Positions 11,484-22,722 of a stretch of DNA of 64,000 nucleotides are shown here, piece after piece. The translations under genes and the position numbers were made by a program. The stretch is from Panax quinquefolius (lineage: Eukaryota > Streptophyta > Magnoliopsida > Apiales > Araliaceae): the NCBI GenBank assembly GCA_020205615.1, contig CM035160.1, forward strand, positions 146,177,991-146,241,990. Reading direction: 5' to 3'. The notes beneath the pieces are model-generated. The model was not told the origin of the DNA. It saw only the letters and a program-made list of their open reading frames with translations, and searched no databases. Every line of letters starts with the position of its first letter. Position 1 is the stretch's first letter.

Positions 11484-12513
11484 TTGAAAATGGCATCCGA
11501 GATTGTTGAGAACATCAATGGAGAACAGGAGACCATTGAGTCTCCACAGATCAATAATCAGGACAATGTGTATCAGGAAGACGACAATCCTCATGCAAAC
11601 AACAACACTGACCAAATGATGAACGATGGAATGTTTAGAGGCTTTATGCAATTCATGCAACAAATGTATATGATGACTCTCTGCTCAAAATATAAGTGGA
11701 AATAATGGCAACCTACCACACCACCGCTAAGCAGCCTTCAAGGACCGGACCACCAGAGTTTTTGGGAAAGCCGTAACCACTTAAAAGTGAGACGTGGTTA
11801 AAGGAGATCACCAAGATATTTGATGTCTTGGGATGCTCGAGGAGCAAAAGGTTCCCTTTGCCACCTTTATGTTGCGCGAAGAGGCGAGACATCGGTGGGA
11901 ATCTCTAAAACGTACCTGCATCGATGCACTCAAGATGTCTTGGGAGAAGTTCCAAGAGTCGTTCAACGACAAGTACTTTCCCGAAAGTATTCGTCACATG
12001 AAGGAGGTGGAGTTCATCAAGCTAGAGCAAAACAATATGATCGTGTCACAGTACGAGGCTAAGTTTGCCGAGTTGTCTCGATTTGCATCCCATTTGGTAG
12101 ATAATGAAGAGCGATTGACGCGAATGTTTCTAAGAAGTTTGAAACCTAATATACGTCAATACCTCATTTCTCACAAACTTTGTTTATATTCAGACGTTGT
12201 GAATCGGGCTCAGTTATTGGAGCGCAATAATGAGTCAGCACAACCAAAAGGCAACGACCAACAACACGATAATAATCGTACTGGTGGCAACGGTCATCGG
12301 GACAATGATAACCATCGTGGGATAAATTATCATGCCAAGAATGGTAACCACTTCGGTGGTAATCATGGCCAAGATAATAGGAGTGGAAATTTCAAGAAGA
12401 GGAGGTTCAATAATAATGGAATGACAAAGAAAGACCAACACCCGCTTTCAAAGAAGAAGAACGACCAATTCGGTCAGATGTTTCAAATGCGACAGAGGGA
12501 CACATCCGTCTAA
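11484..12513 (+). pseudogene. E2 gag (retrotransposon capsid polyprotein), frame-broken
   Basis: Two frames make up one gag. The first (11490-11705, MASEIVENINGEQETIESPQ) is the acidic, Asn-rich N-terminus. The second (11833-12513) is the capsid domain (Retrotrans_gag family), with WEKFQESFNDKYFPESIRHM, FIKLEQNN and VSQYEAKFAEL, then an Asn/Gly/His-rich tail (RTGGNGHRDNDNH). Stops and a frameshift at 11706-11832 separate them. ATG at 11490 is preferred because it matches the E3 and E4 starts. Gag would form the virus-like particle that packages element RNA. This is the longest gag reading frame in the window, about 226 codons of the capsid part; about 350 codons would be expected in total before the zinc knuckle. 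Confidence 0.8.
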
Positions 12514-13112
12514 ACCGTACGCAAAGAATCCAAAGCGTGTTTTAATTGCGAAAAGAAGGTCACCTAGCTCGATTTTTGTCGTATGGTGAAGTCAGTCCAA
12601 ATTGGATGGTGATGCCAAAGGATGTCCCGCATAAGCCAAAGCCAGTAGTTTTAAGAGAGCGTTTTTTTTTTGTGACGAGGAACCCGAATAAAATTATCAC
12701 GGGTAAGTTAATCATAAACTCTTGCGAGTCTATACCGTGTTGAGATACCGCCTACTCACTCTTTTATTTCACCTAGTTGTGTTCAATGTTTGAATTTAAC
12801 TCCTAGAAGTTAGACTTTGATTTATCTATTGAAACTCAGTTGGGAGAAAATTTTGTTACCTCCACTATTTATAAATCTTGTTTGATTCAAATCAACACTT
12901 TCACGTTACCCGTCGATCTTATCTCTTTGAAAATACTTGCCTTTGATGTGATTTTAGGAATCAATTGGTTAACTACTCATCATGCTTTTAGAAAGGTTGT
13001 TAGCTTTCATATTCCTAACCAACTTGTTATGCGAATTCAAGCAACCAAACCACTAAGTCAATCATTGTCATACCAAGCCATAAGTAAAGAGCCCCGATCC
13101 TTTCGTTGTTGA
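12514..13112 (+). pseudogene. E2 zinc-knuckle and protease remnants
   Basis: A CFNCEKK-like half knuckle near 12538 is interrupted by a frameshift. The protease follows: ITGKLIINSC near 12700, a damaged active-site segment near 12740 with no readable D-T-G triad in frame, then an open stretch (12840-13112) with KSCLIQINTF and FDVILGINWLTTHHAF, the second half of a retropepsin. The domain order matches E3, but several frameshifts make it non-functional. Confidence 0.7.
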
Positions 13113-13142
13113 GTTCCTTGTGTGGAATGTACTGAAGCCAGA

Positions 13143-13950
13143 CTATCCTACAGACGTTGTGAATAACGATGGCAAGTTGATAGGTATCAATGTGACATGT
13201 TATCCAAGTCTTGGATGAGAGTCACAGTTGTGAATGATATTTCTATTGTTAATAAATTTTCTAACGTATTCTTGAAGACTTATTGGCCTACCCCAGAACG
13301 TGAAATCGAATTTTGTATCGACCCCAAGAGAAACCCATTTCTTAAACCCTCAAATATTTTCTTCACCCAAAACGAATGTAACATGCGCCCAAATATGTTG
13401 GCTCGAGTCAAGTTGAAGATTACGATCGTATCATTCAATACAATCGTGGAAAAGCGAACGTGTAGTATTGACGATTGAGTAGAAGATCGTATGCGAATAT
13501 ACTGAACACACGCGTAGATAATAACGAATATACTGAGTAGAATAGACTTTAATCGATAAAGTTAAAGCCGCATGCTTACACACAATCGAATGAATGAATG
13601 AAGAAGAAGGTTCAAGAAGGCGTTATCTCAACCTTCGATTTAATCGGCCCATTTGAAATCCTCGATCGAGTAGGATCCGTGGCCTATGTAATTCGCTTTT
13701 ACCGCCAAGTATGTTGCGTGTTCATAACGCTTTTCATGTATCGATGTTACGTAAATATGTGGACGACCAACCACATTATCGATTTAGAACCATTTGAGAT
13801 AAATAATAATTAACGTATGAAGATGTACTGTTAAAATCTCGGAATGTATTCAACACTCAAAGGTTATACCTCAAGAGTTAGAATCGACGAAGTGTCCTCA
13901 TCTATTCTAAGATACTAGTATGCGTATATAAATTTCGAGGCGAAATTTCA
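13143..13950 (+). pseudogene. E2 pol remnants with internal deletions
   Basis: Short pieces of pol in the correct order. Start of the RT region (VNDISIVNKFSNVFLKT and [10 protein letters not shown], 13215-13330) is joined to an RNase H fragment (IFFTQNECNMRPN, about 13360-13400). Next come the spacer KKKVQEGVI (about 13600) and, directly joined, the integrase C-terminus ([18 protein letters not shown], 13640-13700) and a chromodomain tail without its core. E1 and E4 share these joins, though E2 has lost about 30 bp more at the second one. It encodes no enzyme. Confidence 0.7.
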
Positions 13951-13965
13951 TAAGGAGGGAGAGAT
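13951..13965 (+). promoter_or_regulatory. Polypurine tract of E2
   Basis: TAAGGAGGGAGAGAT lies immediately before the 3' LTR start (TGTAAAATCCC at 13966). This is the expected plus-strand priming site. The equivalent in E4 is AGAGGGGAGAT before 52097. Confidence 0.75.
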
Positions 13966-15664
13966 TGTAAAATCCCAAATTTTACGAATAAAGATTTAAA
14001 TTTCTCGATTTTTTTTTTGAATATTATGGTGTGGATTTAATATAATTTTATAGTTGTGGGTAATATTTATAAATTTTACAAAGTATAAAATTTATTATAT
14101 TATATTCGATTGGTCGGGGAATATTCGTATGACAGCACAATCATTGGTGGAACCCACAACAGAATTATTGTCGGATTGAGAAAACGACAAAAATATTTTT
14201 ATGCAAATAACGACGGAAGTTTTACCGCTATCTTTGTTGAACTACCTCGGTAGTAAAGTATAAAGAATACGCTGCGCGTCGCATGCGTAAAGACACCAGT
14301 ATTGATTATCGATGCTTACGTGAGAAGTCACCCGCTTATACTTAATTATTACTACAATGAATTGTTGCATCATATCTCTCATATTATTGATTCGATTATT
14401 GTCACAATATCATCCGAATTATATGATATATTATTAAATCAATATTTGAGACGACAAAGTTATTCATATTATTAAATCAGAATATTTACAATGTCTGTAA
14501 GTTCTCACAAGGAGAGGTTTGGTCACCTAATCATGGCGCCATAGGGAGAAATCCTTATTGGAAAGCCCCCTCTTTCCTGATAATGAGCTGATTGTTAAAT
14601 ATTTGTGAGTTATGATATTAATGATGAATAAGTTCGTGTTGATTAAAGATGAATTTGATCTCAATTGTATTGGGATTATTGGTGTTAGTTAAAATCGACA
14701 TCTATTCCGATGATAATTGATGTCTGGGGCTTATATTGATAAATCGGGTAATTTATCGGATAAATGAGCAATTAATTGCTACTAATTCACATGTTTATAT
14801 AACTATTTGTTCACATGTGTGTACTATTGAGTCTCATTCACTTACTATTAGGGGAGTTGGTGCAAGATTGATAATATTTGCATGACTAAGTTAAAAAGGG
14901 AGGTATAGATGGAGGTACTATGTGAGACCCCAGATTTTATCAATAAAGATTTAAATTTTGTCGAAATAATTTTTAATATTATGGTGTGAATTTGAGATAA
15001 TATTATAGTTGTGGGTAGTATTTATAAATTTTGCAAAAGTATGCTAGTGGTTATATTATATTCGATCGGTCGAGGAATATTCTTGCTTTAGCGAGGAATA
15101 TTCGCATAACGACTCAATCATTGGTGGACCCCACAATGTAATTATTGTTTGATCGAGAAAACGACAAAAATATTTTATTGAAATAACGGCGGAAGTTTTA
15201 CCGCTTGATCTTGTTGAACTACTTTCGGTAGTAAAAGTACAAAGAATACGTGTGGTTGCATAAGAGTAGCACACCTGTATTGATTATCGATGCTTATGTG
15301 AGAAGTCACTTTGATTCCATTATCATCGATTATTAATATGAATTATTATAATGATATTGACGTTTTGTTTTATTCAGATTATTAACGTAATAAAATGTAA
15401 ACATCTTTTATATAAAATGTAATACTTTATTAAAGTTATTCTATAAATAGTAATATATTATATTTTATTACGATATAGTGTTGTATAGTGTTTTGATAAT
15501 AGTATTTTGCATAGTGTTGCATAAAGGTTTGCATAGTAAAATGTTTTTATATAAATAGAATATATGATATTTTATTTAAAAGATTTTTGCTTTAAATATG
15601 GACCGTCGATTAAAGTAAATCAATCTGACCGCTCATGGATTAATTACTATGCATTCTATTTTCC

Positions 15665-15672
15665 TATAAATA
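15665..15672 (+). promoter_or_regulatory. TATA box of S1
   Basis: TATAAATA, followed by the same AGAGAGAAATTATAGAGA leader as E2. A solo LTR keeps this promoter and could drive read-through transcription of its surroundings. Confidence 0.55.
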
Positions 15673-16750
15673 AAGCTCATTCCTTCATTATTTTCTTACT
15701 TAATTCAATTGAAACTCTAGAGAGAGAAATTATAGAGAAGCTATAGAGAGAAAATCTATAGAGAGAAAGAAGAAGAGTATTCTGTACTTCACTACTTTGA
15801 TATCCAAAGTGTCTTTTACTAGTAAGGGATATTATTTGTTGTACCTGTAAGGTGTTATTCTTTCTTATTCATGAAGAGAACTTCATTATTCCATTCATTA
15901 TTATTCTCATTGAATAACTCGTAAAAGTGGCATACCCTATACATAACTCAGATACGCCAGATACCCTATACTTGGTGAAATCCTTATATTATTCCATTCT
16001 TATTTATTCTGTTGAATAACTCAGATACGCTGTGGAATCCCCTATACTTGGTGATCTTCTTCATCATTATTCCATTCTTTATTATTCATTGGAATATCCT
16101 CATGCGTGTGTTTTACATCTGGACTGGTTCCATTGTTTATTATTCCGCATTTATTATTCTCGCTGGAATATCCTCATCAGATGTTTTACACCCACCGGTT
16201 CCATTGTTTATTATTCAAAGATTTATTGTTCATTGGATCATCCTATCGGTGTGAATTTCACCGACTCGGTTCCGTTATTATTATTCTCATTGAATAACCT
16301 CGCCTACATCTAAGTACCGCATGCACGGTGATTTCTTTTGTTATTCCATTCTTTATTATACCCAATTGGTTAAAACTTTGACTTCTATACTACATGAAAT
16401 TAGTAGAATATCCTCGATATTTGCATTTCATCCAAAGATCTTTTCATGGAAATATTCTTGTGAGCATTCTTGAATTTTACTCTACAAAGAAGTATCATGT
16501 CGACAACTTGACGTTATCGGTTATTGGATAAATTAATTCTTGAACTTGTTTTATTGAATTATTATGTCATTGTCATCATCCTCATGTTATATTATGTTGA
16601 AAGTTAACTATGTCTTACGTGCATAGATGAACTTGGTATGATTATGACGACTGTGGATCATTCAAAGATAATCATGACCTGCTATAAATGATGTGACAAA
16701 AGTCCTCAGTGGCCTGTAATGCAGTGATGGATAGTTTTTGGTATGATTAT

Positions 16751-18616
16751 TGTTAGTTTTGTAATATTCATAACGCAATCAAATTGCATAAAAAGTGCGG
16801 AAACGTGTAAAATCAGAGTTTAAAAAATTTACAAACCATATACCCGGATCATCCTTTATGCATAATTATTAATTAAACGAAAAAGATGAATAAGAATCAT
16901 ACCCTTGAAGATCGAGCTTCCTCAGGTACAAGTTCACCTCCAATCCTTTTCGCGTTCAACTTGAATCCACCGGGTTTGGTTCCTTCCTTTGATCAACATT
17001 AGCCACCCAAGCGTTTGGCCTCTGAGGTGATCCACCAAGGAAGAAGAAAATTCAAGAAGATGGGTGTTTATGGCTCAAACCCTAGTTTTCCTATCTCTAT
17101 AGAAAAGGGTACTCTCCAACAAATTGGAATTATTACGTTGTAAAAGTCAACAACCCATACCACCCATAATAAGACTCTTATTTATAGATGTAAAAACCCA
17201 CCTTAACAATTAAGAATTGGGTTTTAATTAATTAATTAAATTCTTTTAATTAATTAAGCTCCCTAATCTTATTAGGATAATTAATTAAACTCCTTTAATT
17301 AATTTAACCTCCTAATCTTATTAGGAATAAATGAGAGTACTTATATTAAATTAATTCCTAAACTCTTTTAGAAATTAAAATAATAATAATTGTAATAATA
17401 TTAATAAGACTCCTCTTATTAATTTATATTTAATATTTCTAAAATATTAAATAATAAATATTAAGCTATTTAATTTATTCTATCACCATAGATTAAATTA
17501 AATATACATAAATACATTATTACGATTATGCCATTAACTTCTTAAATAATTATTCTTCCTTTTATGGTGTGACCTTTAGGTTCTCCATATTAAACCTATT
17601 GTGAATAAATCAATTAGAACAATTCTAATCTTATTTAAATAAATAAATTAAACAATTAATTTATTTAAATAATATTTATTCTACAATAGGGATAAGCCTC
17701 CTCAATGATCAACGACTTTCCGTATAATATAGATTTCAACATTAATCATTAAAGAACCTTTGAGTAAATAGTTACCGTCAATTCAATCCTTCCACCATAC
17801 AATGTCCCAATTAAATATAAGACATGGAATTACCGCCAAGTCTTATTTTATTTAATTATATGTATTTCGATCCTTAAATGCACAACTCTCAAATAATGCA
17901 AATTAGAAACTCCTTTCTAATTTCATTCGCCTATAACAAGGACTCATCTGGGTTGTCATTTATCGAATCACATAGACATTTCTCTTCTTTTATTAGAAGT
18001 GGTAGATTCTTTATCGATCATACATTATCTCCATGTATAACTTATTATACCCAAGCATACCCTTTGATATACCCTAAGGGTCTTAAAGAATAAGTCAAAG
18101 TATAACTCATCATACACAAGATACTATGATGATCTCAAGTCCAAGGATCACTAGACTACTATCACTACAGAATTCCTATTGACAGCAAATAAAACTCCAT
18201 TAGGTATTCCTTAGCGAGCCAATGCTCAAAGTGAACTTATTCTCTAATAAGCACCTACATACTTGCTTTAGTGTTCCACACAAATGATCATGAGATCAAT
18301 CATCCTCATCCAATGAGCAAAGCAACGATGTACCAATCTATCCGGATTCACTAATCCCCAATTTAGTAATCCAATGATTGGGAACTATTTTAGTTTTAAG
18401 CTTTCTAAGAATTTAGATCTCATTAGAATGATCATCATCATTATTCTAAAAGCATTGCTTAAAACTATGGGTTTATCACATATTATAAAACAAAGATCAC
18501 GTAGATAATTAAAAGCCTTTAATAAATTAATACCTTTTATTAATAAATGAATAAGATTGTTACAAAGTATATGCTTTATCATCAAACATGATCGGCTTGT
18601 GTGCATACTACTTTCA
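16751..18616 (-). mobile_element. S2: Copia-like solo LTR nested in S1, TSD ATTAT
   Basis: A 1866-bp insertion with ends TGTTAG...TTTCA, flanked by ATTAT at 16746-16750 and 18617-18621. It is unrelated to the Gypsy LTRs. Read on the minus strand it has a TATAAATA-type box (about 17177-17184), then a leader containing AACCCTAG- and GTTTGAGCC-like words, and an end ATTACAAAACTAACA. This fits a Ty1/Copia LTR in minus orientation. Open frames inside (such as 17878-18093) show no protein similarity I recognise. Family name not assigned. Confidence 0.75.
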
Positions 18617-19450
18617 ATTATGACCAGGGTGATTCTTATATACCATGACCATTGATAATTTGATGAAAATCCTCGACCGTGTGGTACAGGGGATGATTAG
18701 ATGTGGTGGTTTATTTATTGTCGAGTCTCAAATGATAAAAATTAATTTAAAACCTTTTAAAACCTAAAAGATTGTAGACTTTATTTTCTACTTGACTCTT
18801 TTAATGGATTGCGTATTATTCTACCGCAGCTTAAACCGGTTGTCTATCAGATTTTATTAGTTTAACATCATTGAAGGCTAATGATAATTTATTCTCATTA
18901 TCTTAGTCATAATATTTCTTCTTCGGGCTAGTTGAGCTCACCCTTTCTTTCACCGTTCTCTTGAGTAAAATGAGAACATAAATTTGGACGACAGCCTGGA
19001 GAACGAGTAATGGTCCGAGGATAGCATTAGTAGTCCTCACTATTCGTGAAATAGTGTGATAATAGTTGTAATGAGGACTCCTTTTGAGTTTGTATAATAT
19101 CTAGTAGACAATATTTGTATTCAAACTCACGCTTTATGTCGTATTGCATAATACGCATTATATTAGTAAGTTGTATTTGAATTTATGTACCATGTAAGTG
19201 GCGACCCAAGATGGGTGACGTATACCTAATTTTGGGGGCGTCACATACTATACTGTATTTTGTATTTTCACATGATTATAACTATTGATTCACATGATTG
19301 AACTATTGATTCACATTATTTACTATTAGGGGAGGTGGTGCAAGTTTGATAGTACTTACAGGACTAAATTAAAAATGAAAGAAAAATTTGAGGTATTGTA
19401 CTGTAATTTTTCGAGCCCCAAAACATGTAATTATCGAAACTATATTCTTC

Positions 19451-19458
19451 TATAAATA
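19451..19458 (+). promoter_or_regulatory. TATA box of E2 3' LTR
   Basis: TATAAATA with the same flanks (TCTATAAATAGAAACTCATT) as the other functional-looking LTR promoters. Confidence 0.55.
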
Positions 19459-21284
19459 GAAACTCATTATTCCTTCATTTCTCACCAATTCACTAAAGCT
19501 TTAGAGCCATTATTATAGAGAGAAATTATAAAGAGAAAGAAGAAGAGAAGTCTGCTACCTCACTATTCCAGTATCCAGTCTTCTTTTGAGGTAAGAGGTA
19601 TTATTTTTTCATATTCATGAAGAGAAATTCTGTTATTCCATTATTTAATATTCTGTTGAAATAACATGTATATGCGGTCTACCCTATACTTGGTGAAATT
19701 CTTTTGTTATTCCATTATTTATTATTTTGTTGAATAACTCAGATACGCTGCTACCCTATACTTGGTGAAATTCTTCCATTATTCCATTCTTTATTATTCA
19801 TTTGAAATATCCGTCATGCAAGGCGTTTCTGTGGGACTGGGTTTCTCGTTATTTATTATTTTGTTGGAATAACTCAGATATGCCAAGCATCGCATGCACG
19901 GTGAAATTCTTCATTATTCCATTCTTTATTATTCATTGAATATCCCGTTCATATGCGTTTTACGCCGGACCGGTTCCGATATTTATTATTCTGTTGAATA
20001 ACTCTGTCATGCTAAGTACCGCATGCACGGTGATTTCGTTGTTATTCCGCTTTTTATTATTCTCATTGAATATCCCGTCATCGCATGCGTTTTACGCCGA
20101 CCGGTTCCGTTATTTATTATTCTATTGAATAACTCGCCTACATCAAGTATCGCGTATGTATGGTGATTTCTTTTGTTATTTCATTCTTTATTATACTCAA
20201 CTGGTTAAAGTTTTGACTTCTATACTCCATGAAATTAGTGGAATATCCTCGATATTTGCGCTTCATCCAAAGATCTTTTCATGGAAATATTCTTCCGAGC
20301 ATTCTTGAATTTTACTTGACAAAGAAGTATCATGTCGACAATTTGGACGTTATTAGTTCCTGGATAATTTAATTCTTGAACTTGTTTTATTAAATTCTTA
20401 TATCATTGTCATCATCCTCATGTTTGTATTTTGTTGAAAGTCATCTGTGTTCTGTAGTGTATAGATGAACTTTGTATGATTACGACTGTGATTATTCCGT
20501 ATAATCATGACCGTAATGTTACAAATGATGTGAAAAAAGTCCTCATCGTCCGTAGTGCATTGATGGACGCTTTTTGGTATGATTATGGCTATGGATTCCT
20601 TCTGACGAGGAGCAAAGATGAATTATTTTATGGCATGATCAGGACCGTTGATGAAAACACACTTATCTTTGGCCCGTAGTGCATGAATAATTCGTGGTCG
20701 TGATACTAAATACTATCCTTGGCCTGTAGTGCGGGATGAATTGATGATGTGGATTATTTATTGTCGAGTCCCAAATGATAAAAGTGATGAAAACCTTTTA
20801 AATCATTAAAGATAGTAGATTTTATTCTCTACTCACTCTTTTAATGGATTGCTTATTCCACCGCAGCTTAAACTTGATGTCTATCAGTATTTTATCGGTT
20901 TAACATTGTTGAAGACTAATGATAATTTATTCGCATTATCTTAGTCATAATGTTTCTTCTCGGGCTAGTTGAGCTCACCTTTTACTTTCATTGTTCTCTT
21001 TAGGAAATGAGAACGTAGCAGGGACTAGTTGGGGAACCTGAGTGACGGTCCGCATAATAAGATTAGTAGTCCTCACTATTCTATTAAATAGTGTGATAAT
21101 AAATGTAATGAGGACTCAATTGAGTGTGGATATTGTCTAGATGACAATATTTGTATTAAAACTCACAACATATGTATTGTAGTATATTACACGACGGTTG
21201 TATAATTAAGTTTGTATTTGTATTCTGTACCATGTATTTGGCGACTCAGAATAGGTGATGTATACCTATTTTGGGGGCATCACA

Positions 21285-22722
21285 CCTTACCTTAGAAGAA
21301 ACTGGATATAGGAGTAGTGAAGTAGCAGAATACTTTTGTTCTTTCTCTCTATAGTTTCTCTCTCTAGAGTTTCAGTGAATTCGAAAGAAATAATGAAGGA
21401 ATGAGCTTCTATTTAGAGGAGAATGGACTGAATAGTAACTAATTCATGAACGGTCCAAATTAATTTACTATTAAACGAACGGTCCATATTGATTTACTAT
21501 GCAGTATAAATAAAATATTCTAATAAAATAAAATATAATATATTCTATTTATAGTCTAATAAAATAAATAACTTTATAAAAGTATTCTGTTTTATATAAA
21601 AAGATTTTACTATGCAAACACTATGCAGGCACTATACAAAACACTATGTATAATAAAATATAATATATTCTAATTATTGTCTAATAAAACAAATAACTTT
21701 ATAAAAGTATTTTGTTTTATATAAAAGATTTTACTATACAAAAAACACTACGCAGGACTATGCAAACACTATGTCATAATAAAATATAATATATTCTAAT
21801 TATTGTCTAATAAAATAAACAACTTTATAAAAATATTCTATTTTATATAAAAAGATTTTACTATGCAAAACACTACGCATTATAAAATATAATATATTCT
21901 ATTTATAGTCTAATAAAACAAATAATTTTATAAAAGTTTTCTGCTTTATATAAAAGTATTTCGCTTTTATTACATTAATAATACTAATAAAACAAAATTT
22001 ATATATATATATAAACATCTGTGACTTCATAAAAAGATACCTCAATATATTTAACAACATTTATTATCATTATTATAATTTACAATATTAATCGACTGTG
22101 TCGCTCCTGTGAGTTAGGGCTTTCCAATAAGGATTTCTCCCTATCGACGCCGCAAATTAGGTGACCAAACCTCTACTTGGCGTAACTAGACATCGTTAAT
22201 ATTGCAAATAATAATACTAATAACTTTGTTATCTCAATTATTAATTTAATAATATATAAAATATCGACAATAATTGAATCAAATAATGTGAGATACTATG
22301 CAACAATTCTTCGTAGCAATAATTGAACAAAATTGAGTGACTTCTCACGTAAGATCAATAATAATCAATACAGGTATTGCTACTATGCAACAACGCCAGA
22401 CATCGTACTTTTTTACTACGTAGTAGTTCAACAGCTTTTAACGGTAAAAACTTCCGCCGTTATTTTTATAAAATATTTTGTCATTTTCTTAATCCGATAA
22501 TAATTCCGTTGTAGGTCCACTAATGAATGTACCGTCGTCATTTGATATTCCCCGACAAAAAGAATATTTCCCACCAATCGAATATTATATAACAACTTGC
22601 ATACTTTTCAAAATTTATAAATATTACCCACAACTATAACATTATATCAAATCCACACCATAATATTAAAAAAAATATTTCGAGAAATTTAAATCTTTAT
22701 TCATAAAATTTGGGGTCTTACA
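21285..22722 (-). repeat. E1 5' LTR, upper part
   Basis: Resumes after E2 with the duplicated CCTTA and the leader ACCTTAGAAGAAACTGG, continues through AT-rich repeats and the conserved island (about 22095-22200), and ends at 22722 with the minus-strand LTR start (TGTAAGACCCC). Its TATA position (about 21409) is mutated to TATTTAGA on the plus strand. Confidence 0.8.

Larger units (their letters stand above)
14921..19245 (+). mobile_element. S1: Gypsy solo LTR nested in E2, TSD TACTA
   Basis: Begins TGTGAGACCCC and ends GGGGGCGTCACA, flanked by TACTA at 14916-14920 and 19246-19250. No internal coding region. Net length 2454 bp after removing S2. It has the usual LTR ends and U5, but its U3 lacks the conserved GAAA-hairpin island and instead carries AT-rich TATAAAA/TTTTATTA repeats (15360-15560). 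TATA box at 15665-15672, hairpin array at about 15880-16370. Formed by recombination between the two LTRs of a full element. Confidence 0.9.
8663..21284 (+). mobile_element. E2: Ty3/Gypsy non-autonomous element with gag, TSD CCTTA
   Basis: Plus-strand element with both LTRs, PBS, gag remnant and polypurine tract, flanked by CCTTA at 8658-8662 and 21285-21289. The interior (11307-13965) is only about 2.66 kb, against about 4.7 kb in E3. Gag is retained, but RT palm, RNase H, integrase core and chromodomain core are missing at the same joins as in E1 and E4. It is inserted in the 5' LTR of E1, and its own 3' LTR is split by S1. It has structural parts for mobilisation in trans but no enzymes of its own. 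Confidence 0.85.
13966..21284 (+). repeat. E2 3' LTR (split by S1)
   Basis: Starts TGTAAAATCCC after the polypurine tract and ends GGGGGCATCACA at 21284, followed by the CCTTA duplication. It is interrupted at 14920/19246 by solo LTR S1. Without the insertion it is about 2.99 kb. The conserved island is at about 14490-14580, the TATA box at 19451-19458, the hairpin array at about 19625-20200 and the GTAGTGC hairpins at about 20440-20740. Confidence 0.85.
2481..22722 (-). mobile_element. E1: Ty3/Gypsy (Tekay-type) element, internally deleted, non-autonomous
   Basis: Minus-strand LTR element. 3' LTR at 2481-5489, pol remnants at 5490-6960, 5' LTR at 6970-8662 continuing at 21285-22722 after a 12.6-kb insertion (E2). 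Both LTRs lack about the last 170 bp of the U5 end. On the 5' side that deletion also removed the primer binding site and all of gag. A chromodomain/integrase tail and a protease fragment identify it as a Gypsy chromovirus. The base after its upper end (22723) continues in LTR sequence of E3, so E1 probably inserted into E3's 3' LTR. A target duplication would start ATAAT at 22723, but the lower partner has been lost. Confidence 0.75.

Noticed and set aside
17878..18093. 71-codon frame inside S2
   Set aside because: No recognisable family; S2 has clean LTR ends and a TSD, so this is non-coding LTR sequence.
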